From the NCBI RefSeq assembly GCF_009749405.1, contig NZ_WBIQ01000005.1, positions 1 to 64,000 of the forward strand: a stretch of 64,000 bases of DNA. The letters run 5' to 3'. Both the position numbers and the translations under genes were made by a program. Shown one piece after another: positions 1 to 8,594 of the stretch. Every line of letters starts with the position of its first letter. Within the stretch, counting starts at the first letter, position 1. The stretch comes from Agromyces lapidis. GTDB lineage: Bacteria; Actinomycetota; Actinomycetes; Actinomycetales; Microbacteriaceae. The notes beneath the pieces were generated by a model, which did no database searches, was not told where the DNA came from, and saw only the letters and a program-made list of their open reading frames with translations.

Positions 1-57
1 GCCGGCGGCTCCCCGCCCCCCCCCCGGTTGGAGCCGTAACCCCCGCGGCGACGGGAG

Positions 58-95
58 CGGCGCGGCATCCGTCCCCCCGAACGGATGCCGCGCCG
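58..95. terminator. Hairpin terminator after the ABC export operon
   Basis: A perfect 15-bp inverted repeat (CGGCGCGGCATCCGT and its complement, 58-72 and 81-95) closes on an 8-nt C-rich loop. It lies 28 bp beyond the stop codon of the minus-strand permease gene, so it is the probable end of that operon. There is no T-run, as is usual for GC-rich actinobacterial terminators. Bases 1-57 hold nothing I recognise. Confidence 0.75.
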
Positions 96-123
96 CGGTC
101 TCAAGGCCGGTGGCCGCGCCCGG

Positions 124-888
124 TCAGCGTGGTGTGGCCCGGCGGATCACGAAGTAGCCGAACACCGCCCAGAAGAGCGCCTTCACGAGCAGGATGGTGA
201 ACACGCCCACCTGCCCGATCGACCCGAGCCACTCGAAGACGGCCGGCCACGAGTTTCCGAGGGTCGCGGTCGCGACGAACCCGAGCAGCAGCACGACGAG
301 CGAGGAGAACAGGATGATCAGCCCGCGACTGCGCCAGCGCATGTAGACGGTCGTGATGCTCGCCCCGATGAACAGCACGAGCAGTTGCAGCGCGAAGCTC
401 GTGTAGAAGTCGAAGAGCCAACCGTGCTGCCCGTACCAGAGCGCGTCGAACATGCCCGCGCCGATCCACCAGCCGTTCGTCGCCTGCTCGATCTGCACGA
501 GCGTCGCGATCGCGACGGCCATCTCGAACGAGACGAAGACGAACATCGCGCTCGTGCCGAGCCAGTAGTCGCGGCGGGTCGCGCCGAAGCCGAGTGCGAA
601 CGAGAAGGTGAAGGCGATCGCCTGCACGCCGACCGCGACGAGGTACCACTGCGGCGAGAGCACCGCCCAGCTGTACTGGAACCCGTCCTCCGCGGCGCTG
701 ATCCCGGCGGCGCGCAGCATGAGCGCGATGAGCATCGTGACGGCCCAGGCGCCGCCGAGGATGAGCCATGGCACGCCGAAGAAGATCGACGGGTTCACCG
801 TGTGCAGCCGGACGATGCGCCAGATCTCGTTGAAGCGCGACCGGCGTGCGGTGCGCGGGACGGTGGTCGTGGTGGCGACGGCGGTCAT
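124..888 (-). CDS. ABC-2 type transporter membrane subunit
   Basis: A 254-residue integral membrane protein with about six hydrophobic helices (first around residues 36-60, last near the C-terminus) and a short basic N-terminal tail. It has no signal peptide or soluble domain. The start ATG overlaps the stop of the ATP-binding subunit gene by 4 bp (ATGA), so the two are translationally coupled and should form one exporter. With a YtrA-type GntR regulator first in the operon, the arrangement matches actinobacterial and Bacillus YtrABC-like systems, often linked to cell-envelope stress or antibiotics. The substrate cannot be told from sequence. It is the last gene before the hairpin at 58-95. 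Confidence 0.8.
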   Translation of the reverse strand: MTAVATTTTVPRTARRSRFNEIWRIVRLHTVNPSIFFGVPWLILGGAWAVTMLIALMLRAAGISAAEDGFQYSWAVLSPQWYLVAVGVQAIAFTFSFALGFGATRRDYWLGTSAMFVFVSFEMAVAIATLVQIEQATNGWWIGAGMFDALWYGQHGWLFDFYTSFALQLLVLFIGASITTVYMRWRSRGLIILFSSLVVLLLGFVATATLGNSWPAVFEWLGSIGQVGVFTILLVKALFWAVFGYFVIRRATPR

Positions 889-1790
889 GCTGCGGCCTCC
901 TGTTCGGCGGTACCGGCGAGATCGGTGCCGGTGAGGTGGACGATGAGTTGCTGGAGCGAGACCGGAGCGAGCTCGAGGCCGAGCTCGGCGGCGCGCACGC
1001 GCTCGGGCTGGTCGAGGCGCCCGTCGATCGTGACGGAGGAGAGCCCGCCGAGGGCCTCGCGGCCGATGACCGGCCGGTCGGCGACGAACTGCTCGACGAC
1101 CGAGCGTGCGCCGGCGATCGTCGTCGCCGAGCCGCGCACCTCTTCGGCGTCGCGGTCGAGGAGGATGCGCCCCTGGTCGATGAGGATGATGTGCTCGAGC
1201 AGGTTCGCGACCTCGTCGATCAGGTGCGTCGAGAGCACGATCGTACGGGGGTGCTCGGCGTAGTCCTCGAGCAGGCGGTCGTAGAAGATGTGCCGGACGA
1301 CCGCGTCGAGGCCGAGGTACGGCTCGTCGAAGAAGGTGAGCTGCGCGCGGGAGGCGAGGCCGACGATGACGCCGACGGCGCTCAGCTGGCCGCGCGAGAG
1401 CTTCTTGATGCGGCGCTTGAGGGGCAGTCGGAAGTCGGCGACGAGGCGCTCGGCGAACCCCGCATCCCAGTTCTCGAAGAACCATGGTGCGGCCGTGAAG
1501 ACGTGCGCCGGCGTGAAGTCCTCGGGGTAGCGCTGCGACTCGGCGATGAAGCAGAGCCGGCGCAGCACGTCGGCGTGTTCGGCCGGCGGGCGGCCGAAGA
1601 CCTCGAGCTCGCCCCCGTTCGGGAAGAGCTGGCCGGTGAGCAGCTGCATGATGGTCGTCTTGCCGGCGCCGTTGCGGCCGAGGAGCCCGTAGATGCGGTG
1701 CTCTTCGAGCGAGAAGTCGACGGCGTCGACGGCGGTGAACGAGCCGTAGCGCTTGGTGAGCCCGGTCGCTCGAGCCACGGTGGTGGTCAT
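885..1790 (-). CDS. ABC transporter ATP-binding protein
   Basis: A 301-residue ABC ATPase. The Walker A motif GRNGAGKT lies at residues 38-45. A degenerate signature (LSRGQ) is followed by a Walker B ending FFDEP and a D-loop, and the switch histidine falls in LSTHLID. The C-terminal 80 residues are an accessory extension common in drug or peptide exporters. Its start overlaps the GntR stop by 4 bp and its stop overlaps the permease start by 4 bp, so the three genes form one tightly coupled operon. It energises the permease encoded at 124-888. The degenerate LSRGQ is typical of YtrB-like subunits. Confidence 0.88.
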   Translation of the reverse strand: MTTTVARATGLTKRYGSFTAVDAVDFSLEEHRIYGLLGRNGAGKTTIMQLLTGQLFPNGGELEVFGRPPAEHADVLRRLCFIAESQRYPEDFTPAHVFTAAPWFFENWDAGFAERLVADFRLPLKRRIKKLSRGQLSAVGVIVGLASRAQLTFFDEPYLGLDAVVRHIFYDRLLEDYAEHPRTIVLSTHLIDEVANLLEHIILIDQGRILLDRDAEEVRGSATTIAGARSVVEQFVADRPVIGREALGGLSSVTIDGRLDQPERVRAAELGLELAPVSLQQLIVHLTGTDLAGTAEQEAAA

Positions 1791-2155
1791 GATGCGGTCC
1801 TCTCGGATCGGAGTGCGGCGAGCATGGCCGCCAGGTCGTCGACGTCGATGCCGAGCTTCTCGGCCTCGACGAGGAGTGGGGTGAGGTACTGGGTGCTGAA
1901 TTCGGCCCGCCGTCGCTCGACGAGACGTTCACGGGCGCCGAGCGTCACGAACATGCCGATCCCCCGTCGTTTCTCCACGAATCCGTCGTCGACAAGACGA
2001 CCCACCCCCTTCAGCGCGGTGGCCGGGTTCACCCTGAGGAACGCCGCGAACTCGTTGATCGACGGGATCTGCGACCCCTCGAGCAGCGAACCGTCGATGA
2101 TGTCGTTCTCGAGCTGTTCGGCGATCTGGATGAAGATCGGACGTGATTCGTCCAT
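1787..2155 (-). CDS. GntR-family (YtrA subfamily) transcriptional regulator
   Basis: A 122-residue protein with an N-terminal winged helix (residues 1-75) starting with the family-typical MDESRPIFIQIAEQ, followed by a short all-helical tail. This short effector region places it in the YtrA subfamily, which controls adjacent ABC exporters. I chose the ATG at 2155 because it matches the family N-terminus. An in-frame ATG at 2194, directly against the palindrome at 2195-2224, would add 13 atypical residues. It is first in the operon and overlaps the ATPase gene by 4 bp. It probably represses its own operon through that palindrome. Confidence 0.85.
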   Translation of the reverse strand: MDESRPIFIQIAEQLENDIIDGSLLEGSQIPSINEFAAFLRVNPATALKGVGRLVDDGFVEKRRGIGMFVTLGARERLVERRRAEFSTQYLTPLLVEAEKLGIDVDDLAAMLAALRSERTAS

Positions 2156-2194
2156 ACCGGCCCATCTGGTGCGATGCGACGCGCAGCGCCGCAT

Positions 2195-2224
2195 GTTGGT
2201 TAGTTACTACAGTAACTAACCAAC
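2195..2224. promoter_or_regulatory. Perfect 30-bp palindromic operator upstream of the GntR gene
   Basis: GTTGGTTAGTTACT and AGTAACTAACCAAC form 14-bp arms with no mismatch around a 2-bp centre. It is the most AT-rich stretch of its neighbourhood and sits 39 bp upstream of the chosen GntR start. A TTGACA hexamer on the minus strand (2241-2246) could be a -35 element, but no good -10 lies 17 bp from it. The position and symmetry fit autorepression by the GntR dimer. Confidence 0.8.
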
Positions 2225-2242
2225 CATCCCCCGCCCGATCTG

Positions 2243-3226
2243 TCAACCCCTCCGGCGCGACAATCGCAGGCGACCCTGCGTCAACAGGATGCCGAGGAGC
2301 ACGAGCGCGGCGCCGAGGGGCTCGTGCCACGAGAAGCGTTCGCCGAGCAGCATCACGCCGAGCGCGACCCCGACGACCGGCGTGACATAGGTGACCGTCG
2401 AGGTGCCGGTCGGGCCCCAGGCGCGCAGCACGTTGATGTTCCAGATGTAGGCGAGGCCGGTTCCGAGCACGCCGAGCGCGACGAGCGACAGCGCGATCGT
2501 CCAGTCGAGCGAGACCGGTCCGATCGCGACGACCGGCGTCAGCGCGAGCATCACGACCGCCGACACCCCGATCGAGAGGAAGGCGAACGTCGCCGGCGCG
2601 ATCGGGCGGCCGCTCAAGAACCTGCGCTGATAGCCGAAGGTGAAGCCGTAGCAGGCGGTCGCGACGAGGCAGGCGAGCTGCCCGGCGACGCTGCCGGTGA
2701 GCGCCGTGATCTGCCACGGCCCGATCACGACGAGCACCCCGAGAATGCCGACCCCGACGCCCGCCCAGCGGCTGAGCCCCAGCTTCTCGACGCGGAACAC
2801 GAGCGTCGCCATGAGCGCCGTCATGATCGGCGTCGTCGCGTTGTAGATCGAGGCGAGGCTCGACGACACGTACTGCTCCGCCCACGCGAAGCACAGGTAC
2901 GGGATGACGCACGTCGTGAGCGAGACGACGAGGAAGTGCCCCCACACGACCGGCTCGCGCGGCAGCACCGGACCGGGCAGGCCGTCGGGCGCGGTCACAC
3001 GCGGTCGCGTGACGAGCACGATGAGGCCGAGCGCAAGGGCGCCGAACAGCGTGCGCGACCAGGCGACCTGCCCGAACGACACCCCCTCGAGCGCGACCTT
3101 CATGGACAGGAAGCTCGCGCCCCACACGAGCCCCATCGCGAGGAACTGCAGCCACGTCGACAGCCGCTTCGGCTTGGGCGTCTCGGATGCCTCGACGGGG
3201 GCTTCGATCGGTTCGGTGCTGCTCAC
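2243..3226 (-). CDS. EamA/DMT-family membrane exporter
   Basis: A 327-residue protein with a polar 25-residue N-terminus and about ten hydrophobic helices arranged as two EamA repeats; the first begins near [15 protein letters not shown]. The C-terminus is basic (RLRLSRRRG), as expected for a cytoplasmic tail. DMT carriers export amino acids or metabolites, but the substrate here is unknown. The GTG start at 3226 is preceded by TAGCCT and 6 nt, which suggests a leaderless transcript. The gene is divergent from lpd and ends 18 bp from the GntR operator. Confidence 0.85.
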   Translation of the reverse strand: MSSTEPIEAPVEASETPKPKRLSTWLQFLAMGLVWGASFLSMKVALEGVSFGQVAWSRTLFGALALGLIVLVTRPRVTAPDGLPGPVLPREPVVWGHFLVVSLTTCVIPYLCFAWAEQYVSSSLASIYNATTPIMTALMATLVFRVEKLGLSRWAGVGVGILGVLVVIGPWQITALTGSVAGQLACLVATACYGFTFGYQRRFLSGRPIAPATFAFLSIGVSAVVMLALTPVVAIGPVSLDWTIALSLVALGVLGTGLAYIWNINVLRAWGPTGTSTVTYVTPVVGVALGVMLLGERFSWHEPLGAALVLLGILLTQGRLRLSRRRG

Positions 3227-3232
3227 CCACCG

Positions 3233-3238
3233 AGGCTA
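3233..3238 (-). promoter_or_regulatory. Leaderless -10 hexamer TAGCCT for the EamA gene
   Basis: TAGCCT on the minus strand is followed by 6 nt and then the GTG start at 3226. No Shine-Dalgarno sequence fits between, so transcription probably starts at the start codon. Confidence 0.6.
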
Positions 3239-3347
3239 CGGCGGCGCCCGCCCGCCCGGAACCGCGAGCGGACTCCATGTCCGGAATCCGCCGAAGAACG
3301 GCAGGGCGCGGCATCCCGCAGCCCTCGAAACCGGCGGCGCGGAGGCA

Positions 3348-3353
3348 TAGGCT
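3348..3353 (+). promoter_or_regulatory. Leaderless -10 hexamer TAGGCT for lpd
   Basis: TAGGCT is followed by 7 nt and the ATG at 3361. There is no Shine-Dalgarno sequence. Confidence 0.65.
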
Positions 3354-3360
3354 GGCGCCC

Positions 3361-4758
3361 ATGAGCGAATACGACGTCGTCGTCCTCGGCGCTGGCCCCG
3401 GCGGGTACGTGGCCGCGATCCGCGCCGCGCAACTCGGGCTGAAGGTCGCGGTCATCGAGGAGCGCTACTGGGGCGGGGTCTGCCTCAACGTGGGCTGCAT
3501 CCCCTCCAAGGCGCTCCTGCGCAATGCCGAGCTCGCGCATATCTTCCACGACCAGGCCACGACCTTCGGCATCTCGGGCGAGGTGCACTTCGACTTCGGC
3601 GTCGCGTTCGACCGCAGCCGCCAGGTCTCCGAGAAGCACGTCAAGGGCGTGCACTTCCTGATGAAGAAGAACGGCATCACCGAGATCGACGGCCGCGGCG
3701 TCTTCCGCGACGCGAACACGATCGACGTGACGAGGGCCGACGGCTCGGCCCTGACGGTGAGCTTCCGCCACGCGATCATCGCGACCGGCTCGCAGGTGCG
3801 GCTGCTGCCCGGCGTGCAGCTGTCGCAGAACGTGGTCACCTACGAGACCCAGATCCTGACGCGAGAGCTTCCCCGCTCGATCGCGATCGTCGGCGCGGGC
3901 GCCATCGGCATGGAGTTCGCGTACGTGCTGCGCAACTACGGCGTGCAGGTCACCGTCATCGAGTTCCTCGACCGCGCCCTGCCGAATGAAGACGTCGAGG
4001 TCTCGAAGGAGATCACGCGCCAGTACCGCAACCTCGGCATCCCGATCCTCGCCTCCACGAAGGTCGAGCAGGTCGTCGACGACGGCACGTCGGTCACCGT
4101 GTCGTACACCGGCGCCGACGGGCAGCCCGGCTCGCTCGTCGCCGACAAGGCGCTCATCTCGGTCGGCTTCGCGCCGAACGTCGACGGCATCGGGCTCGAA
4201 GCGGCGGGAGTGCAGCTCACCGAGCGGGGCGCCATCGCGATCGACGAACGGATGCGCACGAACGTGCCGCACATCTTCGCCATCGGCGACGTGACCGCGA
4301 AGCTCATGCTCGCCCACGTGGCCGAGGCGCAGGGCGTCGTCGCGGCCGAGACGATCGGCGATGCAGAGACCATGGAGCTCGGCGACTACCGCATGATGCC
4401 GCGCGCGACCTTCTGCTCACCCCAGGTCGCGAGCTTCGGCCTCACCGAGCAGCAGGCCCGCGACGAGGGCTACGACGTGGTCGTCGCGAAGTTCCCGTTC
4501 ACGGCGAACGGCAAGGCGAACGGCCTCGGCGATCCGGTCGGCTTCGTGAAGCTCGTCGCCGACGCGAAGCACCTCGAACTGCTCGGCGGCCACCTCATCG
4601 GCCCCGACGTCTCCGAGCTGCTGCCCGAGCTCACCCTCGCCCAGAAGTGGGACCTCGGTGCGCTCGAACTCGCCCGCAACGTGCACACCCACCCCACCCT
4701 GTCGGAGGCGCTGCAGGAGGCGTTCCACGGCCTGGCGGGGCACATGATCAACATGTAG
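3361..4758 (+). CDS. lpdA: Dihydrolipoyl dehydrogenase
   Basis: A 465-residue flavoprotein disulfide reductase, the E3 component that reoxidises dihydrolipoamide of 2-oxoacid dehydrogenase complexes and uses FAD and NAD+. The N-terminal FAD-binding motif GAGPGG is at residues 10-15. The redox-active cysteines are C41 and C46 in CLNVGC. A second dinucleotide fold is marked by [11 protein letters not shown], and the C-terminal dimer domain carries the catalytic HTHPTLSEA. The ATG at 3361 is chosen because the family N-terminus begins here, 7 nt after TAGGCT; an upstream open frame to 3187 has no family homology. No E1 or E2 gene is nearby, so it is probably the shared E3. Confidence 0.95.
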   Translation: MSEYDVVVLGAGPGGYVAAIRAAQLGLKVAVIEERYWGGVCLNVGCIPSKALLRNAELAHIFHDQATTFGISGEVHFDFGVAFDRSRQVSEKHVKGVHFLMKKNGITEIDGRGVFRDANTIDVTRADGSALTVSFRHAIIATGSQVRLLPGVQLSQNVVTYETQILTRELPRSIAIVGAGAIGMEFAYVLRNYGVQVTVIEFLDRALPNEDVEVSKEITRQYRNLGIPILASTKVEQVVDDGTSVTVSYTGADGQPGSLVADKALISVGFAPNVDGIGLEAAGVQLTERGAIAIDERMRTNVPHIFAIGDVTAKLMLAHVAEAQGVVAAETIGDAETMELGDYRMMPRATFCSPQVASFGLTEQQARDEGYDVVVAKFPFTANGKANGLGDPVGFVKLVADAKHLELLGGHLIGPDVSELLPELTLAQKWDLGALELARNVHTHPTLSEALQEAFHGLAGHMINM

Positions 4759-4763
4759 TGCGG

Positions 4764-4800
4764 TCGGTCGCGCAGGCGCGAAGCGCCGTGTCGAGACCAG
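4764..4800. repeat. Extragenic hairpin repeat, copy 1
   Basis: A GGCGC-GAA-GCGCC stem-loop (4775-4787) is followed by TCGAGACCA (4791-4799), just after the lpd stop. The same arrangement recurs after the stop of the gene at 36204-37568. It may be a dispersed extragenic repeat or a weak terminator. Confidence 0.5.
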
Positions 4801-4829
4801 CGCACCGCACCAGAGAGAAGGCGGAACCC

Positions 4830-5033
4830 ATGAACTGGCTCATCGTCATCGTCGGCGCGCTGCTGACCGTCATCGGCGGCATCTGGCTCCTCCAGGGGAT
4901 CGGCCTGCTGCCCGGGTCCGTCATGACCGGGGCGACGATGTGGATCATCATCGGCGCGCTGGTCGCGGCCGTGGGCCTCGGACTCATCGGCTGGGGTCTC
5001 GCCCGGCAGCGCCGCCGCGGCACCCGCCCCTGA
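4830..5033 (+). CDS. Small two-helix membrane protein
   Basis: A 67-residue protein with two transmembrane segments (about residues 3-25 and 34-58) joined by a short loop containing GLLPGSVMTG, and ending in a basic tail (RQRRRGTRP). A GAGAGAAGG ribosome site lies upstream of the ATG. Similar orphan proteins are common in Actinobacteria but have no assigned role. It follows lpd by 71 bp on the same strand and is closed by the strong hairpin at 5041-5080. Confidence 0.7.
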   Translation: MNWLIVIVGALLTVIGGIWLLQGIGLLPGSVMTGATMWIIIGALVAAVGLGLIGWGLARQRRRGTRP

Positions 5034-5040
5034 ACCGAAG

Positions 5041-5080
5041 CGGGCGGATGCCTCGGGGCTGACCCCGGGGCATCCGCCCG
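5041..5080. terminator. Bidirectional terminator hairpin
   Basis: CGGGCGGATGCC (5041-5052) pairs with GGCATCCGCCCG (5069-5080), and inner GGGG/CCCC pairing makes an almost continuous stem over a CTGA loop. It lies 8 bp after the small membrane protein gene, between convergent transcription units. Confidence 0.8.
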
Positions 5081-5128
5081 ATCGGTTCGACACGGTTGGG
5101 ACAGGCATTGCCACCGTGTCGAGTCTGC

Positions 5129-5156
5129 CCGGCGGCGGGCCCCCACCCGCCGCCGG
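5129..5156. terminator. Terminator hairpin of the actP operon
   Basis: CCGGCGGCGGG and CCCGCCGCCGG form an 11-bp perfect stem with a 6-nt loop, 5 bp beyond the minus-strand stop codon of the symporter gene. Confidence 0.75.
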
Positions 5157-5160
5157 AACC

Positions 5161-6792
5161 CTAGTGCTGCGACGCCTTCTCGGCGCCGACGCCGGTGAGC
5201 GAGCGCACCTCCATCTCGGACTGCTTGAGCGGGTCCTCCGTGCCCTTGTCGAGCACCGTGCCCAGCCAGCCGAGGAAGAAGGCCAGCGGGATGGAGACGA
5301 TGCCCGGGTTCGAGAGCGGGAAGAACGCGAAGTCGATCGCCTCGGTCTTCAGCATCGACGTCTCGGAGCCCGAGACGACCGGCGAGAAGATGATGAGGAG
5401 GATCGCCGAGGCGAGCCCGCCGTACATGCTCCAGAGGGCGCCCTTGGTGGTGAAGCGCTTCCAGAAGAGCGAGTACACGATCGTCGGCAGGTTCGCCGAG
5501 GCCGCGACCGCGAAGGCGAGCGCCACGAGGAATGCGACGTTCTGGCCGTTCGCCCCGATGCCGCCGATGATCGCGACGATGCCGATGATGACGACCGTGC
5601 GACGCGCGACCTTCACCTCGGCGCCCGGCTCGGGCTTGCCCTTCTTCACGACCGACGCGTAGATGTCGTGCGCGAAGGAGGCCGCCGCAGTGATCGTGAG
5701 GCCGGCGACGACCGCGAGGATCGTCGCGAACGCGATCGCCGAGATCAGGCCGAGCAGCAGCGGGCCGCCGAGCTCGAACGCGAGCAGCGGGGCCGCCGAG
5801 TTCGGGCCGCCGGGGGCCGCGGCGATGACGTCGGCACCCACGAGGGCGGCCGCGCCGTAGCCGAGCACGAGCGTGAACACGTAGAAGATGCCGATGAGCC
5901 AGATCGCCCAGACGACCGACTTCCGTGCCTCCTTGGCGGTGGGCACCGTGTAGAACCGCATGAGCACGTGCGGGAGCGCCGCCGTGCCGAGCACGAGGGC
6001 GAGGCCGAGCGAGAGGAAATCGACCTTCGCGATGTCGGAGACGCCGTACTTCAGGCCCGGGTTCAGGATCTCGGGGTTGCCCGCGGTCGCGACCGCGTTC
6101 TCGAGCAGGGTCGAGAAGTTGAAGCCGTTGAGCGCGAGCACCCACACGGTCATCACGCCGGCACCCGCGATGAGCAGGATCGCCTTGATGATCTGCACCC
6201 AGGTGGTGCCCTTCATGCCGCCGATGAGCACGTAGAGGATCATGAGCGCGCCGACCACGGTGATGACGACCGCCTGACCGACTTGGTCGCCGATACCGAG
6301 GAGCAGCGAGACCAGTCCGCCCGCGCCCGCCATCTGGGCGAGCAGGTAGAAGAAGCAGACGACGAGCGTCGTCGTCGCGGCCGCGATACGCACCGGCTTC
6401 TGCTTCAGCCTGAACGAGAGCACGTCGGCCATCGTGAACTTGCCGGTGTTGCGCAGCAGCTCGGCGACGAGCAGGAGCGCGACGAGCCACGCCACGAGGA
6501 AGCCGATCGAGTAGAGGAACCCGTCGTAGCCGGTGATCGCGATCGCACCGACGATACCGAGGAACGACGCCGCCGAGAGGTAGTCGCCCGCGATCGCCGA
6601 GCCGTTCTGGCCGCCGGTGAACGAGCGGCCGGCGGCGTAGTAGTCGGCGGCGGTCTTGTTGTTGCGGCTCGCGCGGAACACGATGATCATCGTGATCGCG
6701 ACGAAGGCGCCGAAGATCGCGATGTTGAGCCAGGGCTCGCCGGGCGCAGCGGGAGCCGCCTCGGCAGCGCGGATGACGGTGGAAACGCTCAT
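5161..6792 (-). CDS. Cation:acetate-type solute symporter (SSS family)
   Basis: A 543-residue protein of the sodium:solute symporter family, closest in layout to ActP acetate permeases: about 13 helices, with the characteristic GDYLSAASFLG near residue 75 and LPHVLMRFYTVP in the middle. It should import acetate or a similar short carboxylate with Na+. The ATG at 6792 overlaps the stop of the DUF485 gene by 4 bp, and this pair is the usual actP layout. A second member of the same family is encoded at 9735-11204 beyond a divergent two-component system that probably controls it. I leave the symbol blank because the substrate is not certain. Confidence 0.88.
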   Translation of the reverse strand: MSVSTVIRAAEAAPAAPGEPWLNIAIFGAFVAITMIIVFRASRNNKTAADYYAAGRSFTGGQNGSAIAGDYLSAASFLGIVGAIAITGYDGFLYSIGFLVAWLVALLLVAELLRNTGKFTMADVLSFRLKQKPVRIAAATTTLVVCFFYLLAQMAGAGGLVSLLLGIGDQVGQAVVITVVGALMILYVLIGGMKGTTWVQIIKAILLIAGAGVMTVWVLALNGFNFSTLLENAVATAGNPEILNPGLKYGVSDIAKVDFLSLGLALVLGTAALPHVLMRFYTVPTAKEARKSVVWAIWLIGIFYVFTLVLGYGAAALVGADVIAAAPGGPNSAAPLLAFELGGPLLLGLISAIAFATILAVVAGLTITAAASFAHDIYASVVKKGKPEPGAEVKVARRTVVIIGIVAIIGGIGANGQNVAFLVALAFAVAASANLPTIVYSLFWKRFTTKGALWSMYGGLASAILLIIFSPVVSGSETSMLKTEAIDFAFFPLSNPGIVSIPLAFFLGWLGTVLDKGTEDPLKQSEMEVRSLTGVGAEKASQH

Positions 6793-7160
6793 CGTGCGGC
6801 CTCCTCGGGGGCGAACTGCGCGGTCTCGATCTCGTCGCGGATCTCCTCGGCGAGGGGGTCGAGGCGGCGGTTCGCGTAGCTGACGTACCAGGTGGTGACG
6901 GCGAAGGTCGTGACGACCTGCGCCAGGCCGAGCAGCATCGCGATGTTCACGTTGCCCCAGACGGGCGTCGACATGAAGTCGTGCGCGTAGCTCGCGAGCA
7001 GCACGTAGGCGAGATACCAGGCCAGGCATGCGGCGAGCACCGGGAAGACGAACCTCCGGTGCCTCGAACGCAGTCGCTGGAACTCTTCGGATTGTTGCAC
7101 TGCGCGGTAGTCGACGGGTGGGGCCGTCTCGGTCTCCGCGCTCAGGGCCTCGTTGCCCAT
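6789..7160 (-). CDS. DUF485 small membrane subunit
   Basis: A 123-residue protein with two transmembrane helices (residues about 39-61 and 70-95) and a cytoplasmic N-terminus containing the DUF485 pattern VQQSEEFQRLRSRHRRFVFP. DUF485 proteins accompany ActP-type symporters and are thought to be an auxiliary subunit. An AGGAG site sits just before the ATG, and the stop overlaps the symporter start by 4 bp. The last helix is followed by an acidic tail. It is first in the operon, facing the sensor kinase gene. Confidence 0.88.
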   Translation of the reverse strand: MGNEALSAETETAPPVDYRAVQQSEEFQRLRSRHRRFVFPVLAACLAWYLAYVLLASYAHDFMSTPVWGNVNIAMLLGLAQVVTTFAVTTWYVSYANRRLDPLAEEIRDEIETAQFAPEEAAR

Positions 7161-7265
7161 GGCGTCTCCTTCTTCGGGGGTGATCTTCACGGAGCGCTGG
7201 CGGAGCCGCCATCGCTGCGTTGCGTGCGCCAACTCTCGCGCGCACCGCCCGACGCGTGGGGCGGT

Positions 7266-7311
7266 CGCCGTTCGTCGTCGCCGAACGGCGTCGACCGTGC
7301 GACGAACGGCG
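7266..7311. promoter_or_regulatory. Putative LytTR-type operator in the divergent promoter region
   Basis: CGAACGGCG occurs at 7282-7290 and again at 7303-7311, a direct repeat spaced exactly 21 bp (two helical turns). Its core is also inverted as CGCCGTTCG at 7266-7274; the outer copies form a perfect 12-bp inverted repeat, CGCCGTTCGTCG with CGACGAACGGCG. LytTR regulators bind paired direct repeats with about this spacing. The site lies between the DUF485/symporter operon and the kinase/regulator operon. Apart from this, 7161-7367 contains only promoter sequence. Confidence 0.55.
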
Positions 7312-7354
7312 GGGCGGGGCCGACGAGCGACGGGTGCCCCGGCGGCCGAGCGAT

Positions 7355-7360
7355 TACGCT
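7355..7360 (+). promoter_or_regulatory. Leaderless -10 hexamer TACGCT for the sensor kinase
   Basis: TACGCT is followed by 7 nt and the ATG at 7368, without a Shine-Dalgarno sequence. Confidence 0.6.
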
Positions 7361-7367
7361 GGCCTGC

Positions 7368-8594
7368 ATGCCCGAGTCGATGCTGCTCGCCGCCGCCCTC
7401 GGGGCGCTCGGCGGGGCGCTCGCGGTCGGCCTCGTGGTGTTCCTGCGCCGGCTGGTGCTCGCCTCGAAGGAGCTCGGCACCGACGCCGAGCAGGCCACGT
7501 ACCAGACCCTGCATCTCGCCTCCCGCGCGGCGAAGCACCTGCGCGGCGGCATCGACGGCCCCGACGCCCAGCGGGCCGGCAAGCACCTGCGCGCCCTGCT
7601 CGGCGCCGACAGCCTCGCGATCGCCGACCGCGCCGGCACCATCGCGATCGACGGCGACGACGCCGTGCGGCAGCTCGCCGAGCGGCTCGTCGCCGAGGTG
7701 CTCGCCGGCGGGCGGGCGCAGGTGCAGCGCCGCATCCCCGTCGGGGCGTGGGAGACCGACGCGGTCGCCGCGCCGATCGTCGGCGGGGCGGGCCCCGTCG
7801 GCGTGATCGTCGCCTTCGCCTCGCCCGTGCGGGCCGGGCTCGTCCGCGCCACCGGCGAGGTCGCCGACTGGGTGGCCGCGCAGGTCGAGCTGGGCGAGCT
7901 GGATGCCTCGCGCGCCGCCCTCGCCGAAGCCGAGGTCCGTGCGCTCCGCGCCCAGATCAGCCCGCACTTCATCTACAACTCGCTCAACGCCATCGCCTCG
8001 TTCATCAACACCGACCCGCAGAAGGCCCGCGAGCTCGTGCTCGAGTTCGCCGACTTCACGCGCTACTCCTTCCGACGCCACGGCGACTTCACGACCGTGG
8101 CCGAGGAGCTGCGCTCGATCGACAGCTACCTGAAGCTCGAGCGCGCACGCTTCGGCGAGCGCCTGAAGGTCACCCTGCAGATCGCGCCCGAGGTGCTCTC
8201 GACCGTGGTGCCGTTCCTCTCGATCCAGCCGCTCGTCGAGAACGCCGTACGGCACGGCCTCGAGTCGAAGGAGGGCGGCGGCCGCATCACGATCACGGCC
8301 GCCGACTCCGGCGCCTTCGCCGAGCTCAGCGTCGAGGACGACGGCGTCGGCATCGACCCCGAGGTGCTCGCCGCGGTGCTCGCGGGCGGCCCGGCCGACG
8401 CCGAGCACGTCGGGCTCCGCAACGTCGATGCGCGCCTCCGCCAGGTGTACGGCGACGAGCTCGGGCTCGTGGTCGAGACGGGCGTCGGCGCAGGCACCCT
8501 CGTACGCATGCGCGTGCCGAAGTCGGGGCCGAGGCGGCCCGCGGCGGCCCCGACCCCGGTGGTCCCGACCCCCGATGGGAGACTTGAGCCATGA
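7368..8594 (+). CDS. LytS-like sensor histidine kinase
   Basis: A 408-residue kinase of the LytS/YehU (His_kinase) class. A single N-terminal helix (residues 5-26) is followed by a GAF-like region (about 40-165), a coiled segment, and the phosphoacceptor box ISPHFIYNSLN with H200. The HATPase domain shows VENAVRHGLE and DDGVGI. It lacks the multi-helix 5TM-LYT sensor domain of classical LytS, so ligand sensing must be through the GAF-like part or the partner transporter. It overlaps the response regulator gene by 4 bp. The gene lies between two carboxylate symporters, which suggests it senses an organic acid or its uptake. Confidence 0.88.
   Translation: MPESMLLAAALGALGGALAVGLVVFLRRLVLASKELGTDAEQATYQTLHLASRAAKHLRGGIDGPDAQRAGKHLRALLGADSLAIADRAGTIAIDGDDAVRQLAERLVAEVLAGGRAQVQRRIPVGAWETDAVAAPIVGGAGPVGVIVAFASPVRAGLVRATGEVADWVAAQVELGELDASRAALAEAEVRALRAQISPHFIYNSLNAIASFINTDPQKARELVLEFADFTRYSFRRHGDFTTVAEELRSIDSYLKLERARFGERLKVTLQIAPEVLSTVVPFLSIQPLVENAVRHGLESKEGGGRITITAADSGAFAELSVEDDGVGIDPEVLAAVLAGGPADAEHVGLRNVDARLRQVYGDELGLVVETGVGAGTLVRMRVPKSGPRRPAAAPTPVVPTPDGRLEP

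Noticed and set aside
2192-2194. ATG at 2194 as the GntR start
   Set aside because: It adds 13 residues (MRRCASHRTRWAG) atypical of the family before the conserved MDESRPIFIQI; kept only as an alternative.
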